From Pseudogulbenkiania subflava DSM 22618 (GTDB lineage Bacteria > Pseudomonadota > Gammaproteobacteria > Burkholderiales > Chromobacteriaceae), in assembly GCF_900177275.1 (NCBI RefSeq), contig NZ_FXAG01000028.1:1-51861 (forward strand): DNA of 51,861 nt, read 5' to 3'. The translations under genes were made by a program, and so were the position numbers. The notes under the pieces were generated by a model. The model saw only the letters and a program-made list of their open reading frames with translations. It made no database searches and was not told the origin of the DNA. How positions within the stretch are numbered: position 1 is the stretch's first letter; every line of letters starts with the position of its first letter. Of the stretch, positions 47,694 to 51,861 are shown in pieces.

Positions 47694-47706
47694 CGCTCGA
47701 TAAACA

Positions 47707-47877
47707 ATGAAAGAGAAACCGATGGAAACGAAAAAGACCTTACCGGTTGGGGAGCCGCTCCCTGCTGCAACGTGGCACCCCATCGGCAAAATCAAGCTGG
47801 GTAAACCACTCCCAGAAACGCCGGAATGGCTGCTGAAGCAGGCCGTGAACGACGAGCAGTACGCAAACGAGAAGTAA
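47707..47877 (+). CDS. Small protein (56 aa) behind the primase
   Basis: Pro- and Lys-rich: MKEKPMETKKTLPVGEPLPA ... HPIGKIKLGKPLPETPEWLL, ending NDEQYANEK. Not recognised. The second in-frame ATG (47722), preceded by AAAGAGAAA, is an equally good start. Regular codon use and its position right after the primase suggest a real accessory gene, but no homology is claimed. The stretch 47878-48159 after it holds no gene; TACAAT at 48113-48118 may be a -10 for the next gene. Confidence 0.5.
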   Translation: MKEKPMETKKTLPVGEPLPAATWHPIGKIKLGKPLPETPEWLLKQAVNDEQYANEK

Positions 47878-48159
47878 CACCGTCTATCGCGCCTACCCCC
47901 CACTCCGGGGTGGGCGTCCCGCCTTATAGCTGCAAAATTCCCAAGCTGCTCATTCCGCATAAGATTCGACAGACCCTTGCATAATTTTCACAGCACGCCT
48001 TCGGATGAGGTGCCTTGATCGTTTCGGCACTGTATCGAGCATGACTGCCGGAAAGTCTTGCTCAAGCGTCTACGACAATGTCAAAGGCATCTATCTCGAC
48101 GGCTGGTGCATGTACAATGTCTAGCATCTCAGCCCTACCGCACTAGGAAAAGAATAGCG

Positions 48160-51100
48160 ATGTCTGCACTGTCCTCTTTACTTGATACTTTCCGCTCTGC
48201 GGCGGTCACAGAACGTGAAAAAGGGACCTACTTCGAAGAACTGTTCGTCTGCTATCTGCGCAACGAAGCCACTTACCGCGATTTGTACTCCGACGTGTGG
48301 ACCTACGCAGACTGGGCGGAACAGTATGGCCAGGGCTGGAACAAGAAAGATACCGGCATCGACCTGGTGGCGCAGACCGCTACCGGCGAATACCACGCCA
48401 TCCAGTGCAAGTTCTACGCCGAAGACTACAAGGTGCAGAAAGCTGATATCGACAGCTTCTTCACCGCATCTGGCAAGAAACCGTTCACCCGCCGCGTCAT
48501 CGTCACCACCACCAACAACTGGGGCAATAACGCCGAGGATGCGCTGATTGACCAGCAGCCTCCGGTATTCAAGATTGACCTGCAGGCACTGGAAGACAGC
48601 CAGATCGACTGGAGCCAGTACCAAGCCAATACAGCACCGGTATTCAAGGACAAGAAAAAGCTCAAACCTCATCAAGAGCGGGCGCTTGCGGCCACTGAAC
48701 GTGGCCTGAATACCGCTGAGCGCGGCAAGCTCATCATGGCTTGCGGCACAGGCAAAACTTTCACAAGCCTGAAAATCGCCGAAAAGCTGGTCGGTGCGGG
48801 CAAACGCGTGCTGTTTCTGGTGCCTAGCCTGTCGCTGCTATCGCAAACCCTCACCGAGTGGACGCAAGAGAGCGAAACCCCGCTACACAGCTTTGCCGTG
48901 TGCTCCGACAGCGATGTGGGCAAGAAACGCAAGAAAGACGACGACGTGGTGCAGACCTTTGCACACGAGTTGCGCTATCCAGCCACCACCGAGCCAGCAA
49001 GGTTGGCCGTAGAGATGGCCAACCGCCATGATGACGAACATATGAGTGTGGTGTTCAGCACCTACCACTCTATCGAAGTTATCAGCCGCGCCCAGCAAGA
49101 GCATGGCCTGGCTGACTTTGATCTCATCATTTGCGACGAAGCCCACCGCACCACCGGGGCCACGTTTGATGGCGAAGAAGAAAGCGCGTTTGTGAAGGTA
49201 CACGACGGCGACTTCATCCGCGCCGCCAAGCGACTGTACATGACAGCCACGCCCCGTATCTATGGCGACAGCGCCAAGGCCAGCGCCGAAAAAGGCGACG
49301 TGGAACTGTGCTCCATGGACGACGAAAGTTTGTATGGCAAAGAGCTATTCGTCATCACTTTCAGCGAGGCAGTCAAGGCCGGTTTGTTGGTGGATTACAA
49401 GGTACTGGTGTTGGCCATGGACGAAGCCCACATCAGCCGCAGTCTGCAAAACCTGCTGAAAGACGACGACAACCAAATCAAGGTGGAAGATGCAGCCAAG
49501 ATCGTAGGGTGCTGGAAGGCGCTATCCAAGCAGGATACTCGTGAAGACTTGGGCGATGACGCCGCTGCCATGCGTCGCGCAGTGGCCTTCTGCCAGGTCA
49601 TCGAATATCAGAGCAACGCCAAAACCCACAAAATCAGCTCCAAGAAAATAGCCGCCATGTTTGCCAAGGTGGTGGAGGAGTACAAGGCCAGTAACCCGGA
49701 CGAAGATTGTGCCAGCCTCAGCTGCGAAGCCGACCATATCGACGGTGGTATGAATGCCGGCGAAAAAGAAGCCAAACTGGCGTGGCTCAAATCTCCTGTG
49801 CCGGACGATAGCTGCCGTATTCTCAGCAACGTACGCTGCCTATCCGAAGGCGTGGATGTTCCCGCGCTGGATGCCGTGTTGTTCCTCACCCCGCGCAGCT
49901 CTCAGGTAGATGTGGTGCAGTCCGTTGGCCGCGTCATGCGTAAAAATGATGCTTCCGGTAAAAAACGCGGCTATGTCATCCTGCCTATCGTGATCCCGGC
50001 AGGTATGGCCCCAGATGAGGCCTTGAACGATAACAAGACCTACAAGGTGGTGTGGCAGGTACTGCAGGCTCTGCGTTCGCACGACGACCGCTTTGACGCC
50101 ATGATCAACAAGCTGGACCTCATCGGCAACGATACCAGCAAGATGGAAGTCATCGCTGTTACAGATAAGGTGCAAAAGAAGGCGGATAGCAAAGCCGCTG
50201 CAGCCAATCGTGACAAAGGTAAAAGTAGTTACGGCATCGGCAGCCCCGGCAAGGGTAAGCCTGCAGAAGACAAACCAGAACAGCACGTGCTGGAATTTGA
50301 AATCGGCGAAATCGAACGTGCCATCTTCGCCAAAGTGGTACAGAAATGCGGCAACCGCAACCATTGGGAAGAATGGGCTAACGATATCGCCAAGATCGCC
50401 CGTACGCACATCACCCGCATCACTGAAATCGTTAACGACGACAGTAATATCCATGAGCAGGTGGCGTTTGAAGGCCTGGTGGCCGAACTGAAGGACGACC
50501 TCAACGACAGCATCACCCGCGAAGAGGTCATTGAGATGCTTGCCCAGCACCTCATCACCAAACCGGTATTTGACGCGCTATTTGCCGACTATAGCTTTGC
50601 CAGCCACAACCCCATGTCCAAGTCCATGCAAAATGTACTGGATAAGCTGAACGAGCACCGACTGGACAAGGAAGCCGACACGCTGGAAAAGTTCTACGCC
50701 AGCGTCAAGCTGCGCGCCGATGGCATCGACAAGGCTGAAGGCAAGCAGAAGATCATCGTCGAACTGTACGACAAATTCTTTCGCAATGCCTTCCCACGCA
50801 TGACGGAAAGATTGGGCATTGTCTACACCCCGGTAGAAGTGGTGGACTTCATCATCCACAGTGTCGAGCATATCCTCAAAACCGAATTCGGCCAGAGCCT
50901 AGGTAGCAACGGCGTCCATATTATCGACCCCTTTACTGGTACTGGCACCTTCATCACCCGCCTGCTGCAAAGCGGCATCCTCAGCAAAGAACAGCTACGG
51001 CAGAAATTCCAGGGCCAAATTCACGCCAATGAGCTGGTGCTACTAGCCTATTACATCGCTGCCATCAATATCGAGGCGGTGTACCACAGCATCGTCGGTG

Positions 51101-51522
51101 GTGACTATGTACCGTTTGACGGCATCTGCCTAACCGACACCTTCCAGATGTATGAGAAGGAAGACCTAGTCGACAAAGTACTGTTTGATAATAGCAAGCG
51201 CCGCAAGCGGCAAAAGGCGCTAGATATCCGGGTCATTATTGGAAATCCGCCCTATTCGGCGGGTCAGGAAAGTGCGAACGACAACAACCAAAATGTAGCC
51301 TACCCCGATCTGGACAGCCGCATCCGTACCACCTACGCCGAGTGCTCCAGCGCCACCAATAAGAATGCCCTATATGACAGCTATATCCGAGGCATTCGCT
51401 GGGCATCTGACCGTATCGGTAATAGCGGAGTGATTGGTTTTGTAACTAATGCTGGTTTTCTGGAGGCTAACACTGCCGATGGCATGCGCAAGTGTTTAGC
51501 CGAAGAATTCAGCAATATCTAA
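48160..51522 (+). pseudogene. Type ISP restriction-modification enzyme, truncated at the 3' end by an IS630 insertion
   Basis: Single-chain enzyme of the LlaGI/LlaBIII kind that methylates and, on unmodified DNA, translocates and cuts. 1120 aa remain of the usual 1550-1600. Order: Mrr-like nuclease (D68, then Q82-x-K84 in AIQCKF), SF2 helicase (ACGTGKT 194-200, DEAH 326-329, GRVMRKN motif VI), coupler, gamma-class N6-adenine methyltransferase (DPFTGTG 923-929, GNPPY 1028-1032). The frame ends in EEFSNI at TAA, formed at the IS junction, so the target-recognition domain is missing. Start at 48160 follows AGGAAAAG. Restriction is probably lost unless the rest is expressed from beyond the IS. 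Confidence 0.9.
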
Positions 51523-51861
51523 GTAATCACGCATAACTAAATTTGAGTTCTGTGCCAACCCTATCCAGCAAGTCGGTCACCTTGCTTTTCAATTCGGTGG
51601 CACCCCATGTCTTACATCGTCGCCAGTGGTATTTGGCTTGTTTCCAGAGCTGCTCGATCAGGTTCAGCTCTGGGCTATAAGCTGGCAGAAAGCAGAGATG
51701 AAACCCATGATCCAGCAACCAGACATCACGTTTATCTTCTCTGATGGCGGCGTGCATCCGCGCGTTATCCAGGATCAGCAAGGTCGGCCGCTCACGACTG
51801 GATCGCTCAGCCAAACTCTGCAAAAAGACCTCAACCTCTTGCTTGCGCACGGTCTGTTCAT
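51522..51861 (-). mobile_element. IS630-family insertion sequence (partial at window edge)
   Basis: The restriction gene homology ends at TA (51520-51521), the target dinucleotide of IS630/Tc1 elements. The transposase stop lies 6 bp inside the IS end. The other end is outside the window. Confidence 0.75.
51527..51861 (-). CDS. IS630-family transposase, C-terminal DDE part (partial)
   Basis: 111 codons visible, open to the edge. LLILDNARMHAA carries the second catalytic Asp, FLPAYSPELNLIEQLWKQAKYH the third acidic residue (the Glu of NLIE) in the form typical of IS630 and Tc1/mariner-like DDE transposases. The N-terminal HTH part lies outside. Read outward on minus, it ends inside the truncated restriction gene. 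Confidence 0.88.
   Translation of the reverse strand, partial: EQTVRKQEVEVFLQSLAERSSRERPTLLILDNARMHAAIREDKRDVWLLDHGFHLCFLPAYSPELNLIEQLWKQAKYHWRRCKTWGATELKSKVTDLLDRVGTELKFSYA

Larger units (their letters stand above)
40097..51861. mobile_element. Integrated element in xth, serine-recombinase type (right end outside window)
   Basis: Left end set by the loss of xth homology at about 40097. Contents: large serine recombinase, small plasmid/ICE-type genes, replication-relaxation-like protein, D5/P4 primase-helicase, type ISP restriction-modification gene, IS630 copy. No conjugation genes are seen, so it is closer to an integrative mobilisable or satellite-type element than a full ICE. GC is lower and uneven compared with the chromosome, and exact copies of the dispersed 12-mer are absent. 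Confidence 0.8.

Noticed and set aside
40097-51861. Conjugative transfer or phage structural genes in the element
   Set aside because: No relaxase, VirB/Tra, capsid or terminase motif was found in the visible part, so it is not called an ICE or prophage.

Overview
This window (about 52 kb, GC-rich) looks like a betaproteobacterial chromosome, most likely from order Neisseriales and a Chromobacteriaceae-like genus. The call rests on gene content and order: a tRNA-Tyr/Gly/Thr-tuf operon, a rsmD/M16 peptidase block divergent from ftsY-ftsEX-rpoH, a type IV pilin next to PglL-type oligosaccharyltransferases, amgK-murU divergent from lptD-surA-pdxA, and a DUF3683 FAD/Fe-S oxidoreductase. The genus is inference only.

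Layout. 1-1312 (minus): 5' part of tuf, three tRNAs, and a 2[4Fe-4S] ferredoxin. 1412-4878 (minus): rsmD and two M16 peptidase-family proteins, one with and one without the zinc motif. 4951-8851 (plus): ftsY, ftsE, ftsX, and rpoH with a CIRCE operator. 9043-13264 (minus): two PglL/Wzy-type transferases of very different base composition behind a pilin with a sigma-54-type promoter. 13556-17706 (plus): bioA, an unrecognised 508-aa protein, proB. 17841-26234 (mostly minus): a small membrane protein, a class I glutamine amidotransferase, ruvB, an NYN/LOTUS-type protein, an SDR, ruvA, ruvC, murU and amgK, interrupted by FMN-riboswitch-ribB on plus. 26296-39117 (plus): lptD-surA-pdxA, the giant oxidoreductase, a CHMI-like isomerase, a chemoreceptor, a HIT protein and a mercaptopyruvate sulfurtransferase. 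39378-39974 (minus): an RBBP9-like hydrolase.

From about 40097 to the right edge there is an integrated element of lower, mixed GC. A large serine recombinase lies 26 bp from the junction, and the junction cuts exonuclease III (xth), leaving 39 C-terminal codons on the chromosomal side. The element carries small DUF6573-type genes, about 770 bp of GC-rich hairpin-rich sequence without a convincing gene, a replication-relaxation-like protein, a long structured leader, a D5/P4-type primase-helicase, and a single-chain type ISP restriction-modification enzyme cut short by an IS630-family insertion. The right end of the element is outside the window.

The chromosomal part is rich in short repeats: a 12-15 bp motif (core GGTTGGCCGAAG, eight exact copies in 40 kb, in different reading frames and with rare codons), MITE-like elements with 3-bp TNA duplications that coincide with stop codons, and several hairpin repeats between genes. 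The dispersed 12-mer and the structured region in the integrated element are the two signals least explained by ordinary annotation.
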